A stretch of DNA of 64,000 nucleotides. It comes from Zavarzinia aquatilis (GTDB taxonomy: Bacteria; Pseudomonadota; Alphaproteobacteria; Zavarziniales; Zavarziniaceae). The DNA lies in the NCBI RefSeq assembly GCF_003173035.1, contig NZ_QGLE01000014.1, positions 40,676 through 104,675 on the forward strand, in the 5' to 3' direction. The translations under genes and the position numbers were made by a program. The notes beneath the pieces were generated by a model. The model worked only from the letters and a program-made list of their open reading frames with translations. It searched no databases and was not told the origin of the DNA. Every line of letters starts with the position of its first letter. The first letter of the stretch is position 1. Shown here piece by piece: positions 20,201-28,137 of this stretch.

Positions 20201-20633
20201 GGACCGCGATCCCGGGGGCACTGCCGCCCGGCCCTGCCTCGGCGTTTCCCGCGGACGCGGGCGCGACCGCAGGCGTCGCCGTCGGCTCGGCCCAGGTGAC
20301 GGTGGGTTTCGACAGGCGGATTTCAGCGACATCAACAACGCCGCCCAGCAAAGGCAACAGGCTGAGGCGCAGGTCGATCGCCGCGACGGTGGCGAGATTG
20401 GGGGCGTCCGGCGTCTCACCCTCGACCACGATGTCGCGGACCGAGACGGCAGGCACGGGCAGCAAGGTAAAGCGGATGTCGCCGCCGAGGCTGACACGGT
20501 GCCCCGTCGCCTCCTCGATCAGGGCGGCAATCCTGGGCTTCTGGGCGTTGAGATCGACGAGAAGCGGTGCCGCGAAGCCGAGCCCGACCACGACACCGAC
20601 CGCCGCCCCCACCCCGATCAGAAGCTTGCGCAA
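17211..20633 (-). CDS. AsmA-family envelope protein
   Basis: About 1140 residues with one N-terminal membrane anchor (KLLIGVGAAVGVVVGLGFAAPLLV) and a very long periplasmic part. The N-terminal AsmA region is clear (VDLNAQKPRIAALIEEATGHRVSLGGDIRFTLLPVP) and the C-terminal AsmA domain holds the repeated beta pattern (GKGALVASNGKLQGIDL, SDMDGASLGGEG). AsmA-like proteins are thought to form grooves that move phospholipids between membranes. I place the start at TTG 20633, which has GGAG seven bases upstream and leads straight into the anchor. An ATG at 20699 would overlap the start of the divergent DUF4169 gene. Confidence 0.88.
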   Translation of the reverse strand: MRKLLIGVGAAVGVVVGLGFAAPLLVDLNAQKPRIAALIEEATGHRVSLGGDIRFTLLPVPAVSVRDIVVEGETPDAPNLATVAAIDLRLSLLPLLGGVVDVAEIRLSKPTVTWAEPTATPAVAPASAGNAEAGPGGSAPGIAVQRVVIEDGSFEYRPRGGDIQRIETIEASLSAPSLQGPFTASGGASYRGMPVLLDLVLGRLTPGTPIGFDARLGLAGAGVHASGNLQLGAAGPAIDGKAVLTVEDAAAVTGLTGISLPLAGAVSIEGQLKATPAAIALDDLVVAVGEARGSGRLAIQLGDTPSVSLKMRLPRLDGDALHAAFAGDASKTKPDVPAAATLPAAETAAVDLPRGLTADVDLAIDAVQYAGAVVQKIAVVATLEGGRLTLSNASAVLPGGTDFGLSGSAASRDGRLRFEGSVDVASDNPRALTDWLKITPEGLPADRLTRFGLTGKLVTDGVGGTLGNLVVRLDGATARGSAGWQPGPRPVAMLSLDIDRLDLDGYRNAAPALPASAPATGNPLAQIGAPTASPLAGLGFDIALRLAAKSVTFDGRDVKAVLLDGTLSAEALRLAEFTVGDFAGLALGAKGKLGFVKDATEGDFEVRATAPSPAPLFALAGEAAPADVDSLGALVLEAHITGKPDSPVVDAKLGLGDTRLALAGSIGRLDALNFDLKGALSAPELIAVARQIGLTPAPAGPVLGPVDLTVALRGVPKSPAFELKGMLGPAEVQASAAVETEGGYKFTGRLNGANGAGMLTRLGLTGPVSGPLKLDVDAVGGTDQVKLNGLKLVLGDSDLSIRGKIAFGATTRFDGQATATRLDLALFGGGAPAANPSGAPAKSTGGQAGRWSTKPLDLAAFRRIEGTLDLAVDRIVSGRFVLTGVAARVDAASGRIAVSGLKAFAEPGTLEGGLVLDASGDAVALSVDLKANGFDLDRVTGRQGGEPGLSGSGALVVELAGRGRSTFEIVSSLAGKGALVASNGKLQGIDLKALSDGLATVNQPGDIVGRIAHALKSGATDYRRISTGLVIDKGVIRLDGLASDMDGASLGGEGTIDLPAWATKVRLALQLVAPADLPALGIDLTGPPDDVNATVRSRDIENYYLQKFIGSKLPGLPGGGSGGGSGKAIVDQLLKGLGGN

Positions 20634-20697
20634 ATCACGTCTCCGTCCAATGCTTTGGCCATTGTAGCCGCCACCGATGCAGGACGGAAACCGCCGC

Positions 20698-20883
20698 ATG
20701 GCAGACATCATCAATTTGCGCCGGGCACGCAAGGCGAAAGCCCGGGCCGAGGCATCGAGCGCCGCAGCGGAGAACCGGGCCCGCTTCGGCCGCACCGGCG
20801 CCGAGAAGAAACGCGAGGCGGCCCAGAAGCAGCTCGACGAAAAGCGCCTCGACGGTCACCGCCGCGACGACGAAACGCCCTAG
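20698..20883 (+). CDS. DUF4169 small basic protein
   Basis: 61-residue, highly charged helical protein. It matches the DUF4169 pattern: MADIINLRRARKAKAR, then ENRARFGRT, and a C-terminal LDGHR. Function unknown. It is common in alphaproteobacteria. Its stop overlaps the stop region of the convergent DsbD-like gene by four bases. Confidence 0.8.
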   Translation: MADIINLRRARKAKARAEASSAAAENRARFGRTGAEKKREAAQKQLDEKRLDGHRRDDETP

Positions 20884-22946
20884 CGACCCGTCAGGGCCTC
20901 GACCACCAGGCCTTCGGTCAGCAGCTGCGGCAGAACGACCGGCCGATCCGCCCCCGGCCGGTAAAGCAGATAGAGCGGCACCCCGGACCGTCCGTTCTCG
21001 GCCAGCAGGCGGGTGATCGTGCCGTCGCGGTTGGTCCAGTCGCCGATCATATAGACCGTGCCCGTGCTCGCCAGCGCGTCCTTCACCGCCGGCCGCTCCA
21101 GCGCCACCTGTTCGTTGACGAGGCAGGTGATGCACCAGGCCGCGGTCAGATTGACGAAAACCGGCTTGCCTTCCGTCCGCAGGGCCAGAAGTCGCTCCGG
21201 ATTATACGGCTCCGCCCCGGCCTGATCGGCAAGGCCCTTGCCGGCGCCGCTCTCCGCCGGCATGGCGGCCAGCACCAGGGCGCCGATCACCGCGGCGGTG
21301 CCAACCAGCCGGCCGCCGACACCACCGAATTCATGGACGAGGAAAGCCGCGAGGGCGATCAGCAGCAGGCCGGCGCCGGCCGCCGCGACCCCCATCGGCC
21401 CCGACTGGACAGCCAGCACCCAGAGCAGCCACACGGTCGAGGCAAAGAGCGGAAAGGCCAGCAGCTTCTTCAGTCGCACCATCCAGCCGCCCGGCTTCGG
21501 CAGCAGACGGGCCAAGCCGGGCACGAAGCTGATCAGAAGAAAGGGCGACGACAGGCCAAGGCCGAGCGCCATGAACACCGCGAAGGCTTCATGGGCCGGA
21601 CGGGTCAGGGCGAAACCGAGGGCCGCGCCCATGAAGGGCGCCGTGCAGGGCGTCGCCACGACGGCGGCGAGCAGGCCGGTACCGAAAGTCCCGGCGAGGC
21701 CACCCCGGCGCACCAGCCCCTCGCCCGCCCCCATCAGCCGGTTGCCGAAAGAGACGATGTCGAGCATCCACAGGCCGAGGGCGAAAAAGAGATAGCCAAG
21801 CAGCGAAACGACGATGGGCGATTGCAGCTGGAAGCCCCAGCCGATGGACTCGCCCCCGGCCCGCAGGGTGAGCAGGGCACCGGCCAGCAGGGCGAAACAG
21901 GCGAGCACGCCGAGCGTATAGGCAATGCCGTGGTGGCGCACCACCGGCCCCGGCCCCTTGCCCGCCATGGACAGCACCTTGATCGACAGCACGGGCAGCA
22001 CGCAGGGCATCAGGTTGAGGATGAGCCCGCCAACAAAGGCGAAGGCGAGCGCCAGCAGGATGCCGATGTCTGGCGCGTCGGGCGCCGGCGCCGGAGGGGG
22101 AGCGGTCGCCGCCGAGGCGGCTGGCGCGACGCTGGCGAGCGGCGTGTCGACGACATAGGAGCGCGTCCAGCCGCCGCCCCCGACCACGATCACACCGGAC
22201 AGGCGCGTGCCCTTGAAGTCCTTCTCCAGCGTCGCGGTCAGGCGACTGCCGTCGAAGACCTGGGGCGCCGCGGCGACGATACTGTCGCCGTCGAAGGGAA
22301 AGAAGCGCGCGGTCGCGACCTTCATGCTCGCGGGCAGCAGGATTTCCAGGCTGTCGCCCGCCCGTGTCGCCACGACCGGCTCGCCAAGGGGCAGGGGCAG
22401 TTTCTCCCGCGCCTGCTCGAAGCCAAGGGCGTGGGCGGGATCGGCGGCGAAGGTGGCGGCGACGGGCACCGACAGGGACAGGTCCGCCCCCTCGGGCACG
22501 CAGATTTCGGCGCAGATCAGCCAGTCGGCCCGCGCGCGCAGCTCAAGCGTGCCGCCCGCGAAACCCTCCGGCACCGCGATATCGGTCAGCAGCCAGGTCT
22601 CGCCCTCGAAGCCGTAATTCATGAAGGGACCGACCGGGATCGCCTCGGGCCGGGGCCAGGCGATGGCGCCCGCGCTCACCCCCTGCGGCACGGTCCAGAC
22701 GATGGTGGTGGCAAGGCCGGTGTCGCCCGGGTTCACCCAATAGGTATGCCAGCCCGGCCGGGCGACCAGCTTCAGGGCGACGCTCAGGGTCCGCCCCGGC
22801 ACCGCCGGCCCTTCGGCGATCAGTTCCGCCACGGCATTTTCCGTGGCGACGGGCTGCGCGGACGCGAGCCGCGGCAGCACCATCACCGCGAGGGCGAGAA
22901 CGAGGACGTGGAGGATGAGGCGGATCGACGGGATGTGGCGTGGCAT
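20880..22946 (-). CDS. DsbD-like thiol:disulfide interchange protein (ScsB type)
   Basis: Membrane electron carrier of about 688 residues that should move reducing power from cytosolic thioredoxin to periplasmic thiols. Order of parts: signal peptide ending ASA-QP, an N-terminal periplasmic domain (about 30-280) with a Cys pair in WLICAEICVPEG, a transmembrane DsbD core (about 300-560) with the paired cysteines in NLMPCVLPVLS and VVATPCTAPFMG, and a C-terminal thioredoxin domain with active site AAWCITC. The bulky N-terminal domain and length fit ScsB/DsbD-like reductases rather than compact CcdA. ATG 22946 starts the signal peptide. Divergent from a small secreted protein gene. Confidence 0.9.
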   Translation of the reverse strand: MPRHIPSIRLILHVLVLALAVMVLPRLASAQPVATENAVAELIAEGPAVPGRTLSVALKLVARPGWHTYWVNPGDTGLATTIVWTVPQGVSAGAIAWPRPEAIPVGPFMNYGFEGETWLLTDIAVPEGFAGGTLELRARADWLICAEICVPEGADLSLSVPVAATFAADPAHALGFEQAREKLPLPLGEPVVATRAGDSLEILLPASMKVATARFFPFDGDSIVAAAPQVFDGSRLTATLEKDFKGTRLSGVIVVGGGGWTRSYVVDTPLASVAPAASAATAPPPAPAPDAPDIGILLALAFAFVGGLILNLMPCVLPVLSIKVLSMAGKGPGPVVRHHGIAYTLGVLACFALLAGALLTLRAGGESIGWGFQLQSPIVVSLLGYLFFALGLWMLDIVSFGNRLMGAGEGLVRRGGLAGTFGTGLLAAVVATPCTAPFMGAALGFALTRPAHEAFAVFMALGLGLSSPFLLISFVPGLARLLPKPGGWMVRLKKLLAFPLFASTVWLLWVLAVQSGPMGVAAAGAGLLLIALAAFLVHEFGGVGGRLVGTAAVIGALVLAAMPAESGAGKGLADQAGAEPYNPERLLALRTEGKPVFVNLTAAWCITCLVNEQVALERPAVKDALASTGTVYMIGDWTNRDGTITRLLAENGRSGVPLYLLYRPGADRPVVLPQLLTEGLVVEALTGR

Positions 22947-22979
22947 GACAGGACTTATACGCAGGATTGAGGCCAAGTG

Positions 22980-23300
22980 ATGATGCGCCGCCTTGCCGCT
23001 GTCTGCGCTTTTTTATCGCTTTTCCCGTATCTGGGCGCCGCGCGGCCGTCGGAGGCGGCGCGGCTGTATCCTCCATCCGGACGGGCCGCCGCCATCGCCG
23101 CCGGCTGCGGCGAGGCGGAGTGCTGCGAGAAGTCGCTGGGCAGTCCCCGAATCGAGCTGCGCTGGCGCGATGCCTTGTCCGATGAAACCCTGCATTTCCG
23201 CTGGTCGCGGAACGGCGGCTCGACCTTGAGCAAGATCAATGCGGCAGGGCAGCGGACCACCTATTTCTGCCTTGTCTGGGCTGCATTGCGCCTCGATTGA
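22980..23300 (+). CDS. Small secreted hypothetical protein
   Basis: 106 residues with a probable signal peptide (MRRLAAVCAFLSLFPYLGA) and five cysteines after it or near its end, including GCGEAECCEK and YFC. No family recognised. GAGG lies seven bases before ATG 22980. Divergent from the DsbD-like thiol carrier, which makes a disulfide-containing secreted product plausible but unproven. Confidence 0.5.
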   Translation: MMRRLAAVCAFLSLFPYLGAARPSEAARLYPPSGRAAAIAAGCGEAECCEKSLGSPRIELRWRDALSDETLHFRWSRNGGSTLSKINAAGQRTTYFCLVWAALRLD

Positions 23301-23352
23301 GGGGTCGCGGTCACGCTGCGGGATCGCGTTGACGGCTGTCATAAAAAACCGC

Positions 23353-23380
23353 TTGCACCCCCGGATTTTTGCCCTATATC
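23353..23380 (+). promoter_or_regulatory. Probable sigma-70 promoter of the ornithine decarboxylase leader
   Basis: TTGCAC (23353-23358) and TATATC (23375-23380) separated by 16 bases. Transcription would begin near 23387, giving a leader of roughly 355 nucleotides before the decarboxylase. Confidence 0.55.
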
Positions 23381-23386
23381 TCCGCT

Positions 23387-23743
23387 CCAGACGCACCCGC
23401 ACGTGCCCTTGGCCCACGGTGGTACAGCAACGACGTTAGGCGTCCTTTTTGGAATTTCCGGGCTCGCCCCGAAACCCGAGAGGGAACCAACATGTTGGAC
23501 CGTGAAGGCCTGAAGGCTGGCACTGCCCACCGACACATTCGAGAGACCGCCCTCGCTTCCGTAACGGGAGGCCGGCAGGTTTTCGCCGCCGCTTTCAGCG
23601 CCGCCGTCCGCTCGAGTATGCGGGCGCCGGACTGACTTCCGGCAACCGGCCCCGACGGGCCGTGACCGCCTAGACCCAAACATCACCCGAATTGTCGTTG
23701 TTTCTCGTCCGCCCCTCACGGCGGCACGTCTGGGACCACTCAC
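23387..23743 (+). ncRNA. speF-type structured leader RNA
   Basis: A long untranslated region with several GC-rich inverted segments, for example CCGGCC-CCGAC-GGGCCG around 23648-23664 and CCGGA...TCCGG just before it, directly upstream of an alphaproteobacterial ornithine decarboxylase. The speF motif (Rfam RF00518) is defined by exactly this context in alphaproteobacteria. Assignment rests on position, length and my recollection of the motif; a covariance-model search was not possible. The exact 5' end is inferred from the promoter. It also contains a short open frame (separate entry). Confidence 0.7.
23492..23635 (+). CDS. Possible leader peptide within the speF-type RNA
   Basis: 47-codon frame starting ATG 23492 with GAGAGGGA six bases upstream, inside the decarboxylase leader. 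It is Arg-rich and basic (HRHIRE, GGRQVF, RSSMRA). In enterobacteria an unrelated leader peptide, SpeFL, senses ornithine by ribosome stalling; something similar here is speculation. The frame could equally be fortuitous. Confidence 0.35.
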   Translation: MLDREGLKAGTAHRHIRETALASVTGGRQVFAAAFSAAVRSSMRAPD

Positions 23744-24874
23744 ATGACCGAGAAGATTCGCCGTTTCCTCGACGAGCGTCGCCCCGCCACCCCCTGCCTG
23801 GTGGTCGACCTGGACGTGATCGAGGATAACTACCTCAATCTCAACCGCCTGCTCCCGGCGGCGAAGATCTTCTATGCCGTCAAGGCGAACCCGATGCCGG
23901 AAGTCGTCGGCCGACTGCGCAGCCTCGGCTCCTCCTTCGACACCGCCTCGCGCGGCGAGATCGAGCTGGTGCTGTCCCAGGGCGCCGATCCGGCCAATGT
24001 CTCCTTCGGCAACACGATCAAGAAGGAAACCGACATCGCGACGGCCTATGCCCTCGGTGTCCGGCTCTTCGCCTTCGACTCGGAAGCCGAGCTCGAGAAG
24101 ATCGCCCGCTCCGCCCCCGGCTCGCGCGTGTTCTGCCGCGTTCTCGTCGAATGCGACGGCGCCGAATGGCCGCTGTCGCGCAAGTTCGGCTGCGCCCCGC
24201 AGATGGCCGCCGACCTGATGGTGAAGGCGCGCGAGCATGGCCTCGACCCCTATGGCATCTCGTTCCATGTCGGCTCGCAGCAGACCGACCTCGGCCAGTG
24301 GGACAAGGCGGTCGGCGGCGTCGCCCAGCTGTTCTCGATCCTGCGCGAGCGGGACGTCGAGCTGCGCATGATCAACCTCGGCGGCGGCTTCCCGGCCAAA
24401 TACCGTTCGGACATCCCCCCGCTCGAGGCCTATGCCGAGGCGGTGATGGGCGCGATCTACAAGCACTTCGGCAACGCGATCCCCGACATCATCATCGAGC
24501 CGGGCCGCAGCATGGCCGGCGATGCCGGCGTGCTGCAGACCGAGGTCGTGCTGATCTCGAAGAAGGACGAAGCGGAAGACAAGCGCTGGATCTATCTCGA
24601 CGTCGGCAAGTTCTCCGGCCTGGCCGAGACCATGGACGAGGCGATCAAATACCGCCTGTGCACCCCGCATGACGGCGGCGCCACCGGTCCCGTGATCCTC
24701 GCCGGCCCGACCTGCGATTCGGCCGACATCCTCTACGAGAAGGCGAATTACGAGCTGCCCGTCGATCTGAAGATCGGCGACAAGATCGAGATCCTGGCGA
24801 CCGGCGCCTATACGACCTCCTACTCCTCGGTGAATTTCAACGGCTTCGCGCCGCTGAACACGATCTGCATCTGA
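23744..24874 (+). CDS. Ornithine (or lysine/ornithine) decarboxylase, alanine-racemase fold
   Basis: PLP-dependent fold-type III decarboxylase, 376 residues, close in length and motifs to eukaryotic-type ODC. It makes putrescine from ornithine, and possibly cadaverine from lysine. The PLP lysine is K47 in FYAVKANP; HVGSQQTD, the GGGFP phosphate-binding loop and EPGR(S) follow; the active-site cysteine is near residue 324 in GPTCDSAD. It is not homologous to E. coli SpeC/SpeF (fold type I), despite the name of the leader RNA. A long structured leader precedes it and a small gene plus a strong terminator follow. A putrescine-oxidase-like flavoprotein occurs at 62-63 kb. Confidence 0.93.
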   Translation: MTEKIRRFLDERRPATPCLVVDLDVIEDNYLNLNRLLPAAKIFYAVKANPMPEVVGRLRSLGSSFDTASRGEIELVLSQGADPANVSFGNTIKKETDIATAYALGVRLFAFDSEAELEKIARSAPGSRVFCRVLVECDGAEWPLSRKFGCAPQMAADLMVKAREHGLDPYGISFHVGSQQTDLGQWDKAVGGVAQLFSILRERDVELRMINLGGGFPAKYRSDIPPLEAYAEAVMGAIYKHFGNAIPDIIIEPGRSMAGDAGVLQTEVVLISKKDEAEDKRWIYLDVGKFSGLAETMDEAIKYRLCTPHDGGATGPVILAGPTCDSADILYEKANYELPVDLKIGDKIEILATGAYTTSYSSVNFNGFAPLNTICI

Positions 24875-24903
24875 CCCCGCCTCTGGTTGGAAAGGGACTA
24901 CTG

Positions 24904-25152
24904 ATGATCAACGAACATTGGGGTTTCCGCGTCGGCGAGCGCATCACCGTCCCCGGTCTGTGGGGCGAGCAGATGGGCACCGTGATCGACTTCGCGACCA
25001 TGCAGGGTCGCAACGCGGGCCGCGTCGCCCATGTCGTCGTCTACCGCCTGGACGACGGCCGCGTGTCGAGCGACACGCCGGAGCGCCTGTTCCGCCTGAA
25101 CCGCAACCACCGCGCCTATGGCGGCATGGGCACCCAGGCCCGCGCCGCGTAA
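24904..25152 (+). CDS. Small conserved-looking hypothetical protein downstream of ODC
   Basis: 82 residues, no family recognised. It has an alternating beta-type pattern (RVGERITVPGLWGEQMGTVIDF, AHVVVYRLDDGRV) and a basic tail, suggesting a small barrel fold. AAAGGG precedes the ATG, and it lies 29 bases after the decarboxylase and before a shared terminator, so it belongs to the same transcript. Codon use is like its neighbours. Confidence 0.7.
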   Translation: MINEHWGFRVGERITVPGLWGEQMGTVIDFATMQGRNAGRVAHVVVYRLDDGRVSSDTPERLFRLNRNHRAYGGMGTQARAA

Positions 25153-25170
25153 GGCACCGGCATCCATCGA

Positions 25171-25200
25171 AAAGGCCGCCCCGCAAGGGCGGCCTTTTTT
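25171..25200 (+). terminator. Rho-independent terminator of the ODC operon
   Basis: Perfect 11-bp stem AAAGGCCGCCC / GGGCGGCCTTT with a 5-base loop, followed by a T run. It closes the decarboxylase transcript. Confidence 0.92.
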
Positions 25201-25274
25201 AATTCATGAAGGGTCATCGTTGACGGGGGCCGGGGTCATTTGGCCGCCGGCACCGCCGGCCACGACAGGCGCGG

Positions 25275-25793
25275 TCACTCCGCCCGGGTGGAATGCAGGA
25301 TCATGTCGTCGAGTGCCTTCACCTCGGCGTCGATCGCCGCCTGTTCGGCGCTGCGCTGCGCTTCGCTCGCCGGGGGATGCTGTTCCAGCTGCTGCTGGCG
25401 CCGTTTCGCGGCGTCGAGGCGGACGCGGGCCGCCGCCAGTTCCTCGGCCTTGGCCTGGCGGTTGCGCGAGGCTTCGCGCAGTGCGATGTCGAGCCGGGCC
25501 AGTTCCGCCTTCTGGGCGCGGTTGCGCGCCTCGGCCGCGGCGAGGGCGGCGCTGGTCGCGCTGGCTTCGGCCCGGGCGGTGCCGGCCCGCGCCTGCATCT
25601 CCCGCGCCATGGCCTCGGCGCGCTGGGCGTCCTGTTCCCGCTCGGCCACCCGGCGGTCGTAGGTGCCGTCGACGACATTGCCGATGCCGGAGAAATAGCC
25701 CGCGCGATTGGGGTCCTGCTCGCGCGCGCAGGCGCCGAGGCCAAACGACAGGCCGGCGGCCAACAACAGGGATTTTGTGATCTTGGGGGACAT
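25275..25793 (-). CDS. Coiled-coil lipoprotein, last gene of the Srf/Tag-like operon
   Basis: 172 residues with a lipoprotein signal peptide (LLLAAGLSFGLGAC; lipid-accepting Cys in the LGAC lipobox) followed by an almost entirely helical, Ala/Glu/Arg-rich coiled coil (about 45-140). No named family. It starts 13 bases after the stop of the glycine-zipper lipoprotein gene, so it is the probable 3' end of the 11-gene operon that begins at 41165. Likely anchored in the outer or inner membrane facing the periplasm. Confidence 0.75.
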   Translation of the reverse strand: MSPKITKSLLLAAGLSFGLGACAREQDPNRAGYFSGIGNVVDGTYDRRVAEREQDAQRAEAMAREMQARAGTARAEASATSAALAAAEARNRAQKAELARLDIALREASRNRQAKAEELAAARVRLDAAKRRQQQLEQHPPASEAQRSAEQAAIDAEVKALDDMILHSTRAE

Positions 25794-25806
25794 ATCCGGG
25801 TTCCGA

Positions 25807-26541
25807 TCAGGCGTCCGGCACGCTGGCGAGGGCGCGGGCGAGTTCGTCGCGGCTGCGGGCGATATCCTGGGCCGAGCGGCCGATGTCGGCCTGGGCCTGA
25901 TTCAGATTGGCCCGCCCCTGCCCGCCGACATAGCTGCCGTCCTCGGCGATCTTCTGGCGCACCTCGCCGGCATTGGACAGGGCTTCATCCATCAGCCGCA
26001 GGTCTTCCTGCATCGAGGCGGTACGGTTGCGGTAATCCTTGGCCGAGATCTGGCCGGCGCGATACTGCTGTTCCAGGAGGGCGATCTTCTGGCGGTTGTC
26101 CGCCGCCACCCGGGCCGAGGAGGCCGCGATCTGGCGGTAGGAATTTGCTTCGTTGCTGGCCGCCTGGATGCGGGCGTCCAGCGCCTGTTCGCGGCTCGCG
26201 TATTGCTCGTTCTGGCTGGCGATGTAATAGCCGGAGGCGCCGCCGAGGGCACCGCCCGCCGCCGCGCCGATCAGGGCACCGCGACCCCGGTTCTTGGAAT
26301 CGGACAGCGCCCCGACGAGGGCGCCGAGCAGGGCACCGGCGACCGCGCCGGTCGCCACCGTGTCGTTGAAACGGTCGGTCTGCTGGCGCAGCGCGGCCTG
26401 CGCCGGGGTCAGCGGCTGGTCGTAATCATAACCGCCATAGCCACCGCCGCCGCCGCTCGCGCAGCCGCCGAGGCCCAGCGCCGCGACCAGCACCATCACC
26501 CCGAGGGGACGAAGCCCAGCGACCTTCACCCGCGCGACCAT
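25807..26541 (-). CDS. Glycine-zipper lipoprotein (TagQ-like position)
   Basis: 244-residue lipoprotein. The lipobox LGLGGC follows a signal peptide. A Gly-rich stretch and a glycine-zipper pair follow (GAVAGALLGALVGALSD and GALIGAAAGGALGGASG, about 65-105), then a long coiled coil. Glycine zippers can insert in or oligomerise on membranes. In type VI loci the TagTSR genes are followed by a lipoprotein gene, tagQ; this gene holds that place, but sequence identity to TagQ is not claimed. ATG 26541 has GGAGG eight bases upstream. It begins 66 bases after the FGE-domain gene. Confidence 0.78.
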   Translation of the reverse strand: MVARVKVAGLRPLGVMVLVAALGLGGCASGGGGGYGGYDYDQPLTPAQAALRQQTDRFNDTVATGAVAGALLGALVGALSDSKNRGRGALIGAAAGGALGGASGYYIASQNEQYASREQALDARIQAASNEANSYRQIAASSARVAADNRQKIALLEQQYRAGQISAKDYRNRTASMQEDLRLMDEALSNAGEVRQKIAEDGSYVGGQGRANLNQAQADIGRSAQDIARSRDELARALASVPDA

Positions 26542-26607
26542 CGAAAGACCTCCACGACCCATATCCCTATCGCAAGAAAACGGCGCGATCAGGGCCGGGT
26601 TCCCTGC

Positions 26608-28137
26608 TCATTCCACAAGCTGTCTGTACCAGCCATCGTCATCCTGCGCCGGCCGCGCGGCATAGTCAGTGACCTGCTTCACGAAAAGTTTCGCGAAACG
26701 GGCGAAACTGTCCAGCTTCTGCGCCTCGAATTCCGCCGTCAGCACGCCGAGGGCCTTGGTCAGCCGGGCCTTGTCGTAATCATCGGCGGTCTGCACCAGA
26801 ATGTCGCGGTAAGCGCGCTTCGAGATATCGAGGGCCTGCTGCGTCGCGTCGTAGAGGGTCTTCCATTCGTCCGCGTCGGCCGGATTGGCGGCGCGGTTCT
26901 TTTCCGCCAGCTCCCAGCGCGCCTTGACGGGGGCGAGGCGGCGGTCGAGATCGCGCAAGGAACGGATCATGGCGGCGGCGGCATAGATGGTCGACTTGGC
27001 CGACCGCGCCTCGGCCTCGTCGCGCGCCACCCGCTCGGCCGAGAGACTGTCGGCGATAGTCTCGACCGCGCGCTTCATGTCCGGATCGGTCGCATCGTCG
27101 GCCAGGCGCTTCAGGAGGGCAATCGGATCGGTCTCGCCGGCCCGGCCTTTCTGAATGGCGGCGAAGGCGGCGCGCAGGGCGTCGATCCGGCTCTGGCTGA
27201 CCGAGACTGGCGCCGTCATGACAAGGCGGAAGCCGAGGGTCGGCAGACGGGTCGCCTGCCCGGTCGCCGTGTCGAAGGGCGGGATTTCCAGCCGCAGGGA
27301 GGAACGCAGGCGCCCCTCGGCGGTGCGGAAATCGCCGCCCCGGGCGATCATGCCGCCGGCCTGACCGTGCAGCCGCGCGACGCGCACGAGGCGGTAAGGC
27401 TCCAGCACCCATTCCTGCGCATTGCCGAGGATATCGTGCAGGCCGAGGGGATTGGGCTTCAGCAGGCCGATCTGGCGCAATTGCCCGTCGGACGAGGACG
27501 GCCCGCTGACCCAGGCATAGGCGGTGACGCCTTCCGGCATGGGGAATGTACGCGCTCTGAAATCGCTGTCCGAGATGGCGGCGCCGCCCCGCGCGGCATA
27601 TTCCCACTCGGCTTCCGTCGGCAGGCGCAGGAAAGCCGCGGTGTCGCCCTGACGGGGCAGGTCGGCGGGCGATTTCTGCAGCAGCCATTCGGTATAGCGG
27701 GCGGAGAATTGCACCGCGTCGAACCACGAGACATCGACCCGGGGCAGCCGCCCCTGGGCGGAGGGTGTGGGGCAACTCCCCTCCATCACTGCGGCGAACT
27801 GATCAGCCGTCACCTCATATTTGCCGATCAGGTAAGAACGAGCGCCGTCCCGCCCAACGAGGCCGCCGGCCAGATTGTCCTTGCGGCTGTGCTCGATGTA
27901 ATCGGTTTCGGGATCGCTCTGCCCGAGGGTGACCTGCCGGTCGTCGAGCGGGCCGCTGCCGGCATCGCCGGTCGGCGTCGCCACCCGGCGGAAGGCCATG
28001 TCGCCGCCGCAGGGCATGGGCAGGACCACGTCGCCATCCGCCGGCTTGGGGTTCCATTGTTTCGGCTCCCAATCGGCGGCCACGGCCGGTGCCGACAGGG
28101 CGAGAAGCGCGAGCGTGACAAGACCCGGCCTAACCAT
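26608..28137 (-). CDS. Periplasmic FGE/SUMF1-domain protein (TagR-like)
   Basis: 509 residues. A signal peptide ends at AVAA-DW. A formylglycine-generating-enzyme-type domain follows (about 30-310), with YLIGKYEVTADQFAAVM, VSWFDAVQFSARYTEWL, RLPTEAEWEYAARGG, DILGNAQEWVLEPY, RGGDF and LGFRLVM. The catalytic cysteines of true FGE are missing from the RGGDF-to-GFR segment, so this is probably a binding protein rather than an enzyme. A C-terminal helical extension of about 190 residues is unusual. In P. aeruginosa the FGE-like TagR partners the TagS/TagT transporter and acts on the periplasmic part of the kinase PpkA; here the gene overlaps its permease gene by eight bases. Confidence 0.85.
   Translation of the reverse strand: MVRPGLVTLALLALSAPAVAADWEPKQWNPKPADGDVVLPMPCGGDMAFRRVATPTGDAGSGPLDDRQVTLGQSDPETDYIEHSRKDNLAGGLVGRDGARSYLIGKYEVTADQFAAVMEGSCPTPSAQGRLPRVDVSWFDAVQFSARYTEWLLQKSPADLPRQGDTAAFLRLPTEAEWEYAARGGAAISDSDFRARTFPMPEGVTAYAWVSGPSSSDGQLRQIGLLKPNPLGLHDILGNAQEWVLEPYRLVRVARLHGQAGGMIARGGDFRTAEGRLRSSLRLEIPPFDTATGQATRLPTLGFRLVMTAPVSVSQSRIDALRAAFAAIQKGRAGETDPIALLKRLADDATDPDMKRAVETIADSLSAERVARDEAEARSAKSTIYAAAAMIRSLRDLDRRLAPVKARWELAEKNRAANPADADEWKTLYDATQQALDISKRAYRDILVQTADDYDKARLTKALGVLTAEFEAQKLDSFARFAKLFVKQVTDYAARPAQDDDGWYRQLVE

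Noticed and set aside
19530..22970. Long plus-strand open frame across the AsmA and DsbD-like genes
   Set aside because: It spans two unrelated minus-strand genes and a separate small gene, and shows only charged low-complexity sequence.
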